Source: Pampus argenteus
Taxonomy: Eukaryota > Chordata > Actinopteri > Scombriformes > Stromateidae
Assembly (NCBI GenBank): GCA_036937835.1
Contig: CM072864.1
Span: 3,662,501-3,726,500, forward strand
Reading direction: 5' to 3'
DNA: 64,000 nucleotides
The translations under genes were made by a program, and so were the position numbers. How positions within the stretch are numbered: the stretch's first letter is position 1; each line of letters starts with the position of its first letter. The notes under the pieces are model-generated. The model searched no databases. It had not been told where the DNA came from and worked only from the letters and a program-made list of their open reading frames with translations. Below are positions 37,301-50,040 of this stretch, in pieces.

Positions 37301-40300
37301 AACACCTTGAAGATGAAGGCATTGTCATACTGGGTTTGTGTTCGGTGCATCTCTGCCACAGAAAAGACAACGACACACAGCGGTAAACACATCTGTCTGG
37401 CTAACGGGATTTGTATTAACCTGCCCGATCATGTGACTACTCATTTCTTTTCCTAAATTTGACAATTGTGTTCGCTGCACTTTTCATCTGGTGTAATCAA
37501 CAAATCCATACAAAATGTTTATGACCAAAACTCATGACACATTCTTATCAGCCTCAGCTGTACTTTCTGTTTCTTTGTTTAGTTTTTATGTCAGTACTTC
37601 ACCACGGCTGCTAAGGATCAAAGACAAACTCTGGATCTTAACTTTTATCCATTTTACAATTTAGTTGTAAGATGGTTGTAAAGACTCAACTTTATTGTCA
37701 CTGCACAAAGTGCGGAGACAACAAGTCACAGTGGTCTACAGAGCATTAACTAATTAGATGGTTTGTGTTGTGTTTGTGTATCTATTGTTCCAGTGGATCA
37801 CCATGATGTTGTAACTTACATATACTTATAGTGCTGTGTGTTGCAATGAAGGAGTAGGACTTCCATCTGCTCTGTGACTCTCAGCTTTTAGTTAGTGGAG
37901 ATCCAATGAGAGGCTGATATCACTGTACAGTATTGAGGTTTGAGGTGTTTGAGAGCAGTATTGATTTTTACCCCATTTAGTGAGCTGCTCGGCTAATGCA
38001 GTGTAGACACGGCCCATCAACAAGATTAGGCCTAGATTCACAATACTGCTGGAGATGTTGGCTATGGTCCCAGCCTGGAGAGGAGATCACACAAATTATA
38101 GGATGTAAAGCACATGAAGGAGATGATGAACCCCTGTATTATATACTACATGTACATGTACTACATCCCACTTTAGCTCTATGTAACTCTGATATACCTC
38201 TGTGCGCAGGACGGGACTCCCGGTATGGAACATCATCACGCTGATGATACCGCGGCACATGACAACCGTCACCAGGAAGATCATCACCACACACAGCTGA
38301 GAGGAAAGACACGAATACTGGGTTAAAAGATTAGAATTGGTGTTTTTTTATTTGGGGGAAAAAAACAAAGAAATATGCAGAACTTTGAAACTACAACATC
38401 TCTGTGAAGTAGTTCCCTAATTAGCATAATACACAGTAATTTCCCAAGGCCACCCCACAGGGAAACACACACCCAATGTTTTCACAGATAAAAAACAAGG
38501 AAGAGAAGGTGCTTTGTATGTATATTAGTACTAATTTAAAGCCTATATTTATTTCAGAAGGAAACATTTCCTTGCTTCGTTTCGTCTTCTCTTCTTAGTT
38601 TATTTCTCAGATAAGTGATGATGGATTCTATTCAGTTTTTCTTTATAGGCTGTGCGTGTTTCAATTTTCCACCTCCGTCAGTATTGTCAGAGGAAGGGTG
38701 AGGGAAAGCTGATCCTCAGATCCCTGTCCAAGAACAAGTTAATCCTGGACTCAGCAAACAGTGACTGAGATTATCAGATCATAACTAGCCCTGTGGGCAC
38801 ATGACCTGAATCCATTATCAGAAAAGGGCTCAGTTACCACTGCAGGATTCACTGGTAGAACACACAGGTGTGAACTCCACCCCTCTTTCTCTCCAGGATC
38901 ACAAGAGTAAAATCTCAAAAGACACTAAGACTCTCCACTGAAGCCAAGTACGATGACTATAAGAATAAGAAAAACTACTTGCATGCGATCATCTCCAAAC
39001 AAGCAAATTGCATTGCATTAAATAGATTTGAAGTTGCTGACTCAGACTGGCTGATATCACCAAACCGATATAATTATGTATCCGTACAAATGTACCTACA
39101 GGTCTAGTTTCAGGACACAAAGACTGAATCTTCTGTTACTTCAAATACGTTATTTACAGTAATGATAAATTCAAAAACAGCACATCAGTTGTCTTTAAAT
39201 CGTTTTAAACAGCGTCTCACCATCATAATGATGACCATGGAGCCAGTGAACATGCGGGACAGTCTAGTCTTCTCTGGGAAGTAGGGCTCTTTGACTCCAG
39301 TCACTGGGTTTTGCTCCATACTCGGGGCCATGGCTGCAAACTCTGGCCGAGGTCGCTCCTGTAGGAACATAGTGATGACATCAGCATTAATGGATAGACT
39401 AAAACTGCAGACTTACATCTGGGGATCCAAAAGAGGCGCGAGGTATACAACTGCCATAAATCTAGAAACAAAGAAAAGACTGTGACCTCTTCTTCATGAA
39501 AGTCCATGCAGTCCCAGTGATGGGCCAGGGTGGACATCTTCCTCTTCCAGTACTCCAGGAATGTTACGGCCCAGAAGGACATGAACACACTAAAGAGGAC
39601 TGTACCCGGGTGGTCAAACAGGTAACCCAGCTGCAATGCAGAAAGGTAGAGGACACCATTTTTGGGACAAATATCAGCTTAACCAAAATGAAATGAAATG
39701 TTTTAAAACGCCATTTACCTTGGCTATGGTGCAGATTTCAGACATGTTCCAGGCCTTACATGTATTACAGAGAGGACACATCCGATAGCTCGCTCCGCTG
39801 TTACAGATTTCCTTACTGTTGACAGACATATAGACACAGACTAGTTACAACAGAGAAATCATGTTTTAAAGCTTTCAAACCAGGAATGCTTTTCAGATTT
39901 GGATGAATCAGGTGAAAAAGCAGATTTGACAGAAACAGAGACATTTTTCCCTTTAATCACGTTGTTATTAATGTGAGAGCTAAGGGATTAACTGTAATGG
40001 ATTTTGCATGCAGCCTCGGGCTATATTGATTCCTGGATGAGTAAGAAAAAAAAAGATCAGATAAAAGGTGTTGAAATCAGTGTGCAAGCCTGCTGCCAGG
40101 GAATAGAGCTACTGCACTGAAACCATGACGACACGCCGGATATGCTGCGCAAATAAATCATTGTCTTTCCTCCTTGTTTATGTAGATGGAGATTATTCTG
40201 CACTTACTGTCCATTATCACATGAGATGACTGCAGTTTATTTTTGCCTGCAGACTGCGCTCCATCCATTCTCTACTGATCAATAGCTTTAATCATCTGTG

Positions 40301-43300
40301 TGAACTAATGAACTTCATGAATCTCAGACTCTGCTCCCATTCTCTCTAAATGATCTCGTTACTTTATAGTTGGATTAATGTTCTGTCTCTGACACTAATA
40401 GGATACCATAGCATCACATAGGTAATGCACACTACATACTACTATTGATAACACAGTTATTAGGGGACACAGGTTGAAGGTACATCTTCTCTGAAATCAG
40501 TATAAACTGCAGTGGTGGTAAATAATGTATAATAAATTGAACACATACATATGTATAATGATGAGGTTGTTTTTTACGCATGACAGACTCTGCTTTGGTT
40601 TGTGTGCGTGTATGTGTGTTCAGTACAGAGCCAGAGAGACTGTTGCTTTAAAGACATCCTCATTAGGCGTCCTGACTGAGAATGAGTGCAGTGAGACCAC
40701 AAACACACCTAATGAGCAACAGTAACATAATAAAACTTTGTCTAACAGACAAAGACTATTGGTCAGTGCAGAAAAAGCCCTGAGTATGTTAAACATGGTG
40801 TATTTTATTGCTTATGGAGTCTTAATATGTAAGTTATTCAGATTTGTAGGCCATAAATTCGTCAAGGGTTAATCCCCATGACCAGGAAACGTTGGTACAT
40901 TGCAGCTCATGGTCAATGTTTTAACCCCTGTTTCATATAAATAAACTTTATATGAAAACTTGGTGGAGTTCCCCTTTAAAATCTGACCGCTATAGCTTGA
41001 TACATCAACTAAGTCATCACTTCATTAGTTGTGTTTTAACATATTTACTGCCATGGCACTTAATGTATACATATTGTTAAGGCTACACTCCACATTTTGT
41101 TGTGTTATGAAATAAAACATGCATTTTCTATGTAGTGTGTGGACTCACGCTGGTGTGTTGGTACCCATGGACATGACTCCAGACACAAAGACCAGGGTTC
41201 CTACCACTGCTGCCGGTAGCAGCCAGGCTGTGTAGAAACCTGTGGAGACATAAAGCTCCATTGGGCTGCAGATCTCGGTTTATGTGCAATTACACTGCAG
41301 CACTGGATGCTGTTTTGATGCTGGAAGACATGTCTCGTGTAGCAGTTAATGTTGAGACAATAAAACTGTAATCTGCACTGTAATCTGCAGTCATATATCC
41401 AATTCTTCTGTTGCTTTGAAGAGAGAAATGATGATCCAGAGGGACAGACGTCCAGTCTCAGCTCTGTACTGTACTGCAGGTTTTCCTCCCAGATTTCTCT
41501 CTATTTTGCTGCATTCATTTGACTTCTCTACTTTCCTTTACCTACCAGCTACATCTCACCATACAATCTTTCTTACTTTCAGTGTGTCTTTCATGTTTTC
41601 CCCCAAACACAAAATTGATAAACCAAAAGTTGTAACCCTCCAGATACACGTTGTATTTAACCTAAATTACTTCATGAAAATTGGATTGATTTACTGAGAT
41701 ATAGGCGACAATTCAGAAGTCTGGCTACAGGCTAAATGTGATCTCTGTTCAACTTAATATGTAACTTCTACAAACAATTTATGATGTATGATTAAGGTGT
41801 GTCACAATAAAGAGAATTCAGAATTAAATATGAATAAGAATTCATAATTACCCAGCCAGGCAAAGTAGAGGGCAATCTTCTCTCCAAAGTACTCCCTGAT
41901 GTGGTCCAGTGGTTGGTACTTGTACCATTTGCACCAGCGGGCCCAGTAGTAGTGAAGAACTTGTCTCTGGTTCAACTCGTCAGGACGGATTTCATACTTT
42001 GGAAGCTGAAAAGGGCCCTGCAGGATGAAAGCATGCTGAGTAAAAACAGAAAGCAGCACAATTTGTTGCATCAGATTACAGAGCAGATATAAATAATATC
42101 ACACCTCATGCAGGGGGAAAGCTGCAGTGTACGCCCCTTCATTTACCAGTCTGTCCACACCAACCTCTGCTCTCTTTCTTTTGCCATACACTGTCCCGGC
42201 AATAATCTCATACACCTGAAAAATTACGCAAACTCTCACTCAGAATGACAGAATAATTTCACTGAGTACATCTACTGTGAAGGAAGTCCTGTTACTTACA
42301 ACACGGTGTCTCTGTGTATTAGTGAAGTAGGTTTCATGATTGTCACAGCCAAGGAATCTAGAAAAAAAGAGACATTCACTTACACTGCACTGCAAAACAG
42401 TGCTAACTGATCTTATTATTTACCAGATCTAACTAGAACTCACCTGTTAATCTTCGACTTGCGAAAGGCACATGTGTAATAATCCAGCGGCCTGTTTGGT
42501 ACTGACTCTGTCATCACGTTAGGTATGCATAGTCTACTCAGTACCTGAGCAGATGTGTTTAAGTTCAGATTTGGCTGTGCCTGGAAGTCAAACACACAGA
42601 CATTCAGTATCATGACAGTTTTATCATCTATGTCTTTATAAAGTTATAATCCTTAAATATTTTGTGGATGTTTAGCAGGTATATTGTGTGTCATGTTTAC
42701 CATTTTAGCTCAGTGTGTTAGCATAAATGTTAAATAAAATGTTGACCTGATGATGGGCACTAGATGAAAAGTTAAAGGATCTTGAGGGGGACATGAATGT
42801 GTCATGACAATCCATCCAATATTATTATATTATGTATTATGTTATTGAGCTATTTCAGTTTAGACCATAATGGTGGACCAACTGACTACCTGACTGAGAC
42901 GGCGACGTTGTCATCTAAAGCTTTATCATCATCCTTTAACTTTAAATTAGAAATATGTAATTATAAACAACTGTACTGACCTGCAATGGAGCTCTCAGGC
43001 AGAGTTCCTCTGCATAATACACCATCACATCCCAAGGAGCACTAAGTTTCAGAAAATGTATTGTTTTCTTTTCATTTGCAGTTTCCTCCTGAAGGAAAGA
43101 AAAGTAAGAAGTTGTTCATTTATCAGGAAAAATAAATAATGAGTAGACTGAGAAGATTTTGATCTTCAGTCTGATCTTTACCTTCTCCATCAGCAACCCA
43201 GCACTCTGTAGATTCTGAACAAACTTCTCCCTCCACTGTGCCAGCTGTGCCTTCCTTCGTTCAGACCTGCTGTTCTCCTCAGTGGGGACAGCTTCCCCCT

Positions 43301-44279
43301 CCGCACCGGTCAGATCACCTCTGACCTTCCCCTTGCCTCGCCGTTTCGTCCGGGAGCGAACCTCCCACACCAGAACAAAGTCTAAACCCAGATCAAACAC
43401 ACAGGTCCAAAAGGTTATGAGGGACTCACTCAGTCATCCATCATGTGCTTGTGACGTCTGATACAATGCGAGCTGCTGATGTTGCTTACCGATTTTGGTT
43501 CTTCCATCTCTGAAGTAATTCCCCAGCTGTGGATTTGGCTGGGTACTTCTTGCATTAAAGTGAATATCGATGCAGTCATTATCATTTCCATCTGCATCTT
43601 CATCACAAGCTGAGGCTGAAAGCTGAAAGTATCCACTTGGTTAAGTTAGTCGAGGTTTCTTTCACCGAGGGTCTAAGGACAGAGGGTGTCACTCCCTGTA
43701 CAGATTGTAAAGCCCTCCGAGACAAATGTATTTTGTGACTTTGGGCTATACAAATAAAATTTGATTTGATTTAGTATCTACATTTGCTAAAACTGTATAC
43801 AGGGGATTAATTTCCTTCTGATAAGGTTTAACTGTAAATCCTGTCCCATTACATAGCATCATAAAAGCCTCCACTTTTCAATGAGTCCAGAAAGATGAGA
43901 TGGAAAATAATCACTGAGGTTTTTACAGCATGATAGTACAGTAATATACTGCGCCTCATAATATACTGTACTACTGCAGATATCACATAGAGGATAAAAA
44001 CCCCTTCTAGGTTCACTGCAACATTTCAGAGAAGTCAGTGAGGTGTGAAGGCAGAGACGCAGGAGAATTAATGGCTGCTGTGTGAATGTGCAGTAATCTT
44101 CTGCAGCATTTGTAGGATTTATAGATAAAAAATCAAATAGTGCTTACGTATCTTGGCGGGATGAAGCACCCGTTCTGCAGACTTCCATAGCCGTCTGCGG
44201 TTTGGACTTCATCCGCATAGTTCAGATCCAGGAGGACCTCTCTGTCTCCTTTCAGCAGCTCTGAGCCCTTCCTCAGCAT
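34344..44279 (-). CDS. ano7: Anoctamin-7 (TMEM16G)
   Basis: TMEM16-family multi-pass membrane protein; family members are Ca2+-activated Cl- channels or lipid scramblases. Twenty-two coding exons close in phase to 911 residues (human about 930): 44148-44279, 43490-43622, 43182-43381, 42981-43088, 42444-42580, 42300-42357, 42105-42215, 41852-42017, 41149-41239, 39719-39815, 39487-39630, 39221-39358, 38198-38296, 37972-38074, 37241-37352, 37100-37154, 36880-36977, 36175-36311, 35842-36047, 35614-35750, 35231-35321 and 34344-34526. Hallmarks: FVLVWEV, YFGEKIALYFAWLGFYTAWL, ERPRPEFAA, EMHRTQTQY, FIFQFVNFYSSPFYVAFFKG, FVGYPTNYGTLFGMRNED, LNNWVEIRLDAHKFVCEYRR and RERYLAKQALAEN, all specific to ANO7. 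The six Ca2+-site acids and amides of TMEM16A are present: N653/E657 (NNIQE), E702/E705 (EYLEM) and E734/D738 (EIRLD). Human starts MLR, as here. A 5' UTR exon precedes (acceptor at 44302; a possible donor at 44436). The intron after 36175 is GC-AG. The final 14 codons may be intron read-through. Confidence 0.94.
40840..40985 (-). repeat. Dispersed repeat fragment (second of an inverted pair)
   Basis: Ends GGTGGAGTTCCCCTTTAAAA, the inverse of the start of the fragment at 31262. It lies in an ano7 intron. The left boundary is uncertain. Confidence 0.45.
43645..43776 (+). mobile_element. 3' tail of a non-LTR retroelement (LINE or SINE)
   Basis: Contains CACCGAGGGTCTAAGGACAG, TGTACAGATTGTAAAGCCCT and GGGCTATACAAATAAAATTT, ending in a TTTGATTTGATTT short-repeat tail. 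This is the 3' end of a retroelement common in teleosts. It lies in the ano7 intron 43623-44147, antisense to the gene. I cannot assign the clade safely. Confidence 0.55.
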
Positions 44280-44301
44280 GACGTGAGGATGACAAAACGT
44301 C
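44280..44301 (-). other. ano7: 5' UTR part of the first ano7 coding exon
   Basis: ATTCACAG|GACG acceptor at 44302-44303 on the minus strand, 22 bases before the chosen ATG. An upstream in-frame ATG belongs to the intron. Confidence 0.5.
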
Positions 44302-47300
44302 CTGTGAATTGACACATATTCATTCACATGAAATTAAACTGTACACAATCAAATCTGTGCTTATTACTTATATTAGTATTTTCACACAACTGCAACTACA
44401 TGATTTGAAGAGACAACAAAAAGGTTGTTACTGTACCTTTGTTGTGGTAAAGTCTGGATTTGCAGCAATCTATGCCTGACTTGTCCTCTCCCTCCTCTCT
44501 ATCTCTGCATCCGTCATGCTCCTCTGTTCCACCGCTAGATAGCTGTGGAATACCGTAATGGACCTAGCATGCAGGCATCGTACATTTCTGCATTCAGGAG
44601 CAGAGTAAATGTACATCAGGATATAGAGTACAGAGCACAACCCCATATCATAAATAATGTAATAGTCAGTCAGAGGCAAAGGGTGGGAAGAAGAGCCAGA
44701 GCTCTCACGAGCATGCTCATTATGAAGAACGTGAGGGGATGAGGGGAGAAACCTCTCATATGTTAATGGTCATTCCCTCATCCATACAAGCTGTTTCGTA
44801 CATTTCATTTAATTTGTGTTGAAAGGTTCATACAATGACCATAAATTATTAACAGAACAAGAAAATAATCCACCACACTTTCCTGATATGTCATCATAGG
44901 CATGACACTGCGATAGCTCCTTCTAAGGAAAAAAAACCCCAATATTCCTCCACATGCATCAGCACTAAAGGTGACATTTCTTTCTCCTTTTTCAGTCAAC
45001 TGCATTGCTGCAGTCAAAACAGAGCAGAATGTAAAAAGAGTATAAAAGGATAAGAGGAGGAGAAAAGGAGTCAGTGGGAGGAAGCAGCTTAATGGAGTGT
45101 GAGGAATTAAAATTGCATGAGAACGTGAAAAACTGGAGAACAGAGTAAATGAGGGAATGTACAAAACTCTAGATCCATTTAACAGGTAAAAATATGGCAT
45201 GCTGTCTGGATAATTAATGCATTCACCAACTACAATTATGAGGGTGATTCTGTTAATCAATCTGCAGCAGACTTTATAATGAAGAAGTAATAAATGTAAT
45301 ATCACACATCAAAACTTACCAATGCAATTTCTCTGTTAAAATAAACATATTTTCTAAAGAATACAACCTTGCAGTGATCAGACATGGGCCTGTTGTTTCA
45401 TAATTATCAGTCACAATGAAGCACAAACATTTCTAGTTGCACAAGAGACATTTACTGAGCAAATTCATGCTCCCCAGAGAACAAACCCTCGCTATTACCA
45501 ACACTTTCTTATAGCCTTATAGCCTCATAATATAACAGGCAGATGTCCTTGAAATTTACTGAGCACATTCATGGATCCAAGGGGATGAATCCTTTTCATT
45601 TTAATGAGCCCTTGGTCTCCTCTGAAGGATCACCCCTAGGACATTTTAAGGCTTTAATCGTCAGTATAACATTTAGTCGGGCGGTCTGAATGGTTAAAAC
45701 ACTCTTACTCTTTTGCGCTTTTCTATCAGTGCTGCTTCGTTGCAACCATCTAAAACAAACATTTATTTGTTCTTTACTGTTCTTAGGTTGTGCTCAGTTC
45801 CCTGTATGCTAATATCAGTGCTCCCTGCTGATCTGTCTTCAAAAACAAAAACAAACAATAAAATAAAAATCATTGATCCCTTTTATTGCAGCACTGAAAT
45901 AAGGATTCAAACGAACATTTTCCTTTAATCATGTTGGATCCAGCTGTATTGTTGTGTGCAGAGTAAAACATAGAAATGTGTGGTAACAGCACAAATATAA
46001 CCAAGATGATATTATGATAAATTATAATCTAAACTGGCCAAGTGGTAATTTGTGTTGCCTTGGCAACTACAAAAAGACAATAAATACTACCAGAGGATGC
46101 AAGGATTAAATTGCTTTATGCTGTGTTGAATGCTGTCTTATTTTCACTATGAACTCACCAACATCTTTAGTTATAATGAACATAAAATTAACTCAACTAT
46201 CTTTAAGTGGATCTGAGCTCTTAACTTAAAAAAATAAAATAAAATCCTAAAAGTCTTACATGTATAGAAATGTCAACCTCTGCTGTCTTTGTAAAATGCT
46301 CCAAACTGACACCTGGTGGGACATATTTGTTTTTGCTTTTGGCGTAATAAGGAAGAAGTCAGAGAGGATGAAATTAAATTAATACTTTACAGTATTTTCC
46401 AGATTTTAAAATAAATAGGAACCATAGGGTTTATGGGAAAGGATTTGTCAACAGCGCCATGGCAAAGTAAAAAGTAAAAAGTAGAAGTTGTGCTGGGTAA
46501 CCGCAACTGGAAACGCAAGTAACATGAAAAAATAACAGGACGGTTCTGTAAAAGAACATCTTTAATAAATACACTACATGACCTTAAACCCATATATGAT
46601 TGATGTTATTCTGTGAGGTCAGTTACTGATGTTTAATGATAAAACCTGGCTGGCTGTTCACATTTCTTCATATCCCAGATAGACATCACCCCTGATACCG
46701 TACACCGCCACACAAACGGGTTTTAAAAGAAACTACATTCATGACCTCTATTGGTGACTGGGAGGAACTGCATCGTTGTAAAAGTAAAATCTCAGACTCA
46801 GTTTCTGAAAGACCACAGTAAGCTACAACAGACAACACTTATCTGACAATATGTCATTGTGTCATTTGTGTCAGGTTGAAAATCAGGGCTTTACAGTCTT
46901 TGTAGCTTAAATGTGTTGGGTTAAAATGCCAGAGTGTGAGGAGTCTCCATTTCAAAACAGTGATGCAAGCTGGAAAGTGAACGTTAGAAACCAGAAATTC
47001 AAGTAAGTCCCTAGTGAGTCACGGGTGATAGTCAACAACAACAATGGCACCAACATTTCGTCTGTGAGCTGTATGAAAGCACAGACAATAGCACCAACAT
47101 ACAGCTGGTCTCTTACCTGTGAATCTTCTACCCCTGCTCTAACATGACTGTCCTTGTGTTTTCTTTCCTTCATCATCCACGTTGGCAACAGTTGAGGTCG
47201 TGCCAGAAATCCCTACTCTGTCCTTATGTTTTGAATTCACTGTATTTCACTGGTTTGACCTATAACAGAAATGTAGATGTTAAAAGCACAGATACGGATA

Positions 47301-47470
47301 TATATACACACACTATAGTACATCATCACAGGAGTCAAGGTTTCATTTCAATTTATTCAATTACGTTATCCATTCACAAAGATTTATTTGTACATTATTA
47401 CCGTTATGAAGAGTATAAAACCTTCTGGACATGCACATATCTTTATGTGTGAGTTAAACTTGATTAGTGC
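44302..47470. other. Region between plekhm2 and ano7
   Basis: Likely holds the ano7 promoter and a noncoding first exon (a candidate AAAG|GTACAG donor on the minus strand at 44436-44437). A 166-codon minus-strand ORF (44805-45305) is rich in Leu and Ser with no family likeness and no splice support, so it is not called a gene. The remainder is AT-rich with no recognised element. Confidence 0.4.
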
Positions 47471-50040
47471 TTTATTTTACAATCCAATAAAACTGCTAAA
47501 CATAATACAAATATTACATGCAGTATACATTCATGAACAAAATCAAAAAGCGCTTTTTTTCCCCCCCAAATGCATCACATAAAAGATGTCATCCATCATT
47601 GGCCAGCAATGTCCCACATTTTAAACACTGCTCTGAAAGACTAACTTTGACTTTTTCTCTATATACACATTACATTGGGCCACAGCTCTGTTGATAATTC
47701 AACATCCATTTCAAGTAAGTCCATCTATTGCAACTGTGCTCTCCCTGGTCAAAAAGTCCTAATCAGCAGTGGAAAAGACTCCAACTCCACAGTCAACTAA
47801 TCGTATTTTGGAATCTACTGAATCATTAAAGGACCTTTCCCACCATTTGATATCACCTTGCAGCATCTTCTCTGTGCGTAAAGAATAACTTGATAATGTT
47901 GCATGGTGCATGCGAGGGACCAAAACAGGAACAGGGATTTTAAAAAGACGAATTAGACAAAACAGCAGCAATAAAAAAAACACACACGGCGAATCCTAAA
48001 GTTTTGGATGTAATGTACCTTTTGCACCTGAGATTAGATTTCTTTGTAAAGGAGCGAAATAAGAGTGAGACCAAGTGGCACTTAGAAAGGCTTAAAGCAC
48101 TGATTAATGCTGACATGAGAGTAATACAGTTTAGCCGAGAGAGACATACGTTTCTACAAACATACATAAGTGACACATGTATAATTCGGGGTATTGTTTG
48201 AATGTTTTTGAGGCCGATATTAATAAAAAAAAAGAATTTTTTGTCTCACAAAAGAAACCAGAACCACAACATGAACATCGATGATTGTTTAAAGTCATTA
48301 ACATTGTACACTGTAAGGCAACTACAAAAAAAGGGAGAATAATGTGATTCATTTAGTTGTAGTGAATCAACCTTTTCATCCAGTCGAGGTTGTCATGAAG
48401 GCAACATTGTCATTGCAAAAGAAACCGCACATTTATCTGAGCCTTGCAATCAGAGCAGATACTCACTGGCATCAGCATTAATGTCCACACACACGCACAC
48501 GACACATGAATCGCCATTGACTGACTAGTAGGGAAACTAAAAAGTGTTTGTTTTCTAATTCTTATTCTTTCTTCGAGTAAAGCTTTAATACTGGATGCTA
48601 TTACAGGTTATTTAACATCTATCATCTGCTATGAACAGATGTGACACTCTAAGTTGAAAGGCTATTTAAGGATATTATACATCTCAAACATGGTCCTACA
48701 CCACTATATGACAACTAATGGGATGTTCTCATTTAGTGGAGTGGCCAGATCTACAGTATAATGCCACCAACCACTGGTGCAATATATAATGGAGAAGCCA
48801 AAACAACCGGTAGCTCTCCTTTGTTGTTCACGTTTCTTCACACAGACCACAACTCTTCTATACCGACACTAAAGTAGACGTACACTTCTGCTAATGCAAA
48901 CACGAAAGTCAAGACCAAGAAAACGTTACTACTCAATTAAATAATTTAGTAACAGTTGTTCCCACGTTCTTTACAACATAAACAACAGAAGCACATTATG
49001 ACAAAATCACAACTGATACCATTCAAAAAAAAAAAAAAAAAAGACCGACAGCATAAACAATGTGCAAGTCTGCATGGAAGCCTCCACTTGCCTCTACAGA
49101 GTGGAGAAAAAGGCAAATCTGTTGCATTTCCTGATAGGATTTATGAGTGATAACATTTAAATTGGTAAAGCAGGAGCCCACACAGAGGAAACGGGCATGA
49201 GCATTTCCTGTAACAGTGCAAGTGTGAAATGTACATATATATAATATACTTCATACTGAGTCCTCATTCTCTCAAAAAAAGACAACGAGAGTACATAATT
49301 CAGTGTAGAGGTATGTGACAAACCAAAACCCAATATCAGTCACATCCATAACCACCAAGTGATTATGCACTTTAATTGTAAGTTCAGCAGAATATCTGAT
49401 AACTGTTACCAAACAAGGAGTGATTTTATATAGATGTACAAGCCGCTGTAAGCATTACTGATTATTTAGTTTTTGTTTTGTTCAAGGCAAGGAGTAAGTG
49501 AGCCTTTCCACATTGCTAATATGGCCTTCTCTTGTATATGACTTCTCTTTACTGTAATACAAATGTCCTTTTATCATTTTCAGTTATTTTTAGACCTCAA
49601 AGTCAACAGTTAGAAAGGGAACTTTCTATTTCAGTGTCCATTTTAAAACAATGACTCAATCAATTTAGCAGGAAGTACTTGTTACTGAAGGTCAACCAGT
49701 GATTCAGCACGTTTGTTCTACGTTGCTGCCATTTCTGCTGATACAAAGTCTGTTGTAACTCTCTGATGGAGGTTCATTCACTTCATTAATGAGACATCAA
49801 CATCTTACAGATGCATCATTGCGTTGTGATGTACCGTATGCATTGCTACTTTCTTTAATAGAAACTTTTCATCAGTGAATTAGAGGTGCATCACAGGTTT
49901 ATGCTGTAGTATAACGGCCAACAATGATGCCTGATTAGTTTATCACAGTCAGTTAAATCCATCTATACTGGAACTATATCAGATTGTTTCACTATAGGTC
50001 TGTCTCAGTGGCTGCCCACAGATATGTGTATGTGTGTCTG
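47471..50040 (-). other. plekhm2: Probable 3' UTR and downstream DNA of plekhm2
   Basis: No coding signal. Candidate minus-strand poly(A) signals are ATTAAA at 49371-49376 (short UTR) and AATAAA at 47471-47476 (UTR of about 2.6 kb). A poly-A tract (on the plus strand) lies near 49025-49042. Confidence 0.35.

Noticed and set aside
44805..45305. 166-codon minus-strand ORF between ano7 and plekhm2
   Set aside because: Composition is that of AT-rich noncoding DNA, with no family motif and no supporting splice sites.
45661..45700. tRNA-like GGCGGTCTGAATGGTTAAAA
   Set aside because: No cloverleaf or A/B boxes could be formed; no tRNA gene is supported anywhere in the window.
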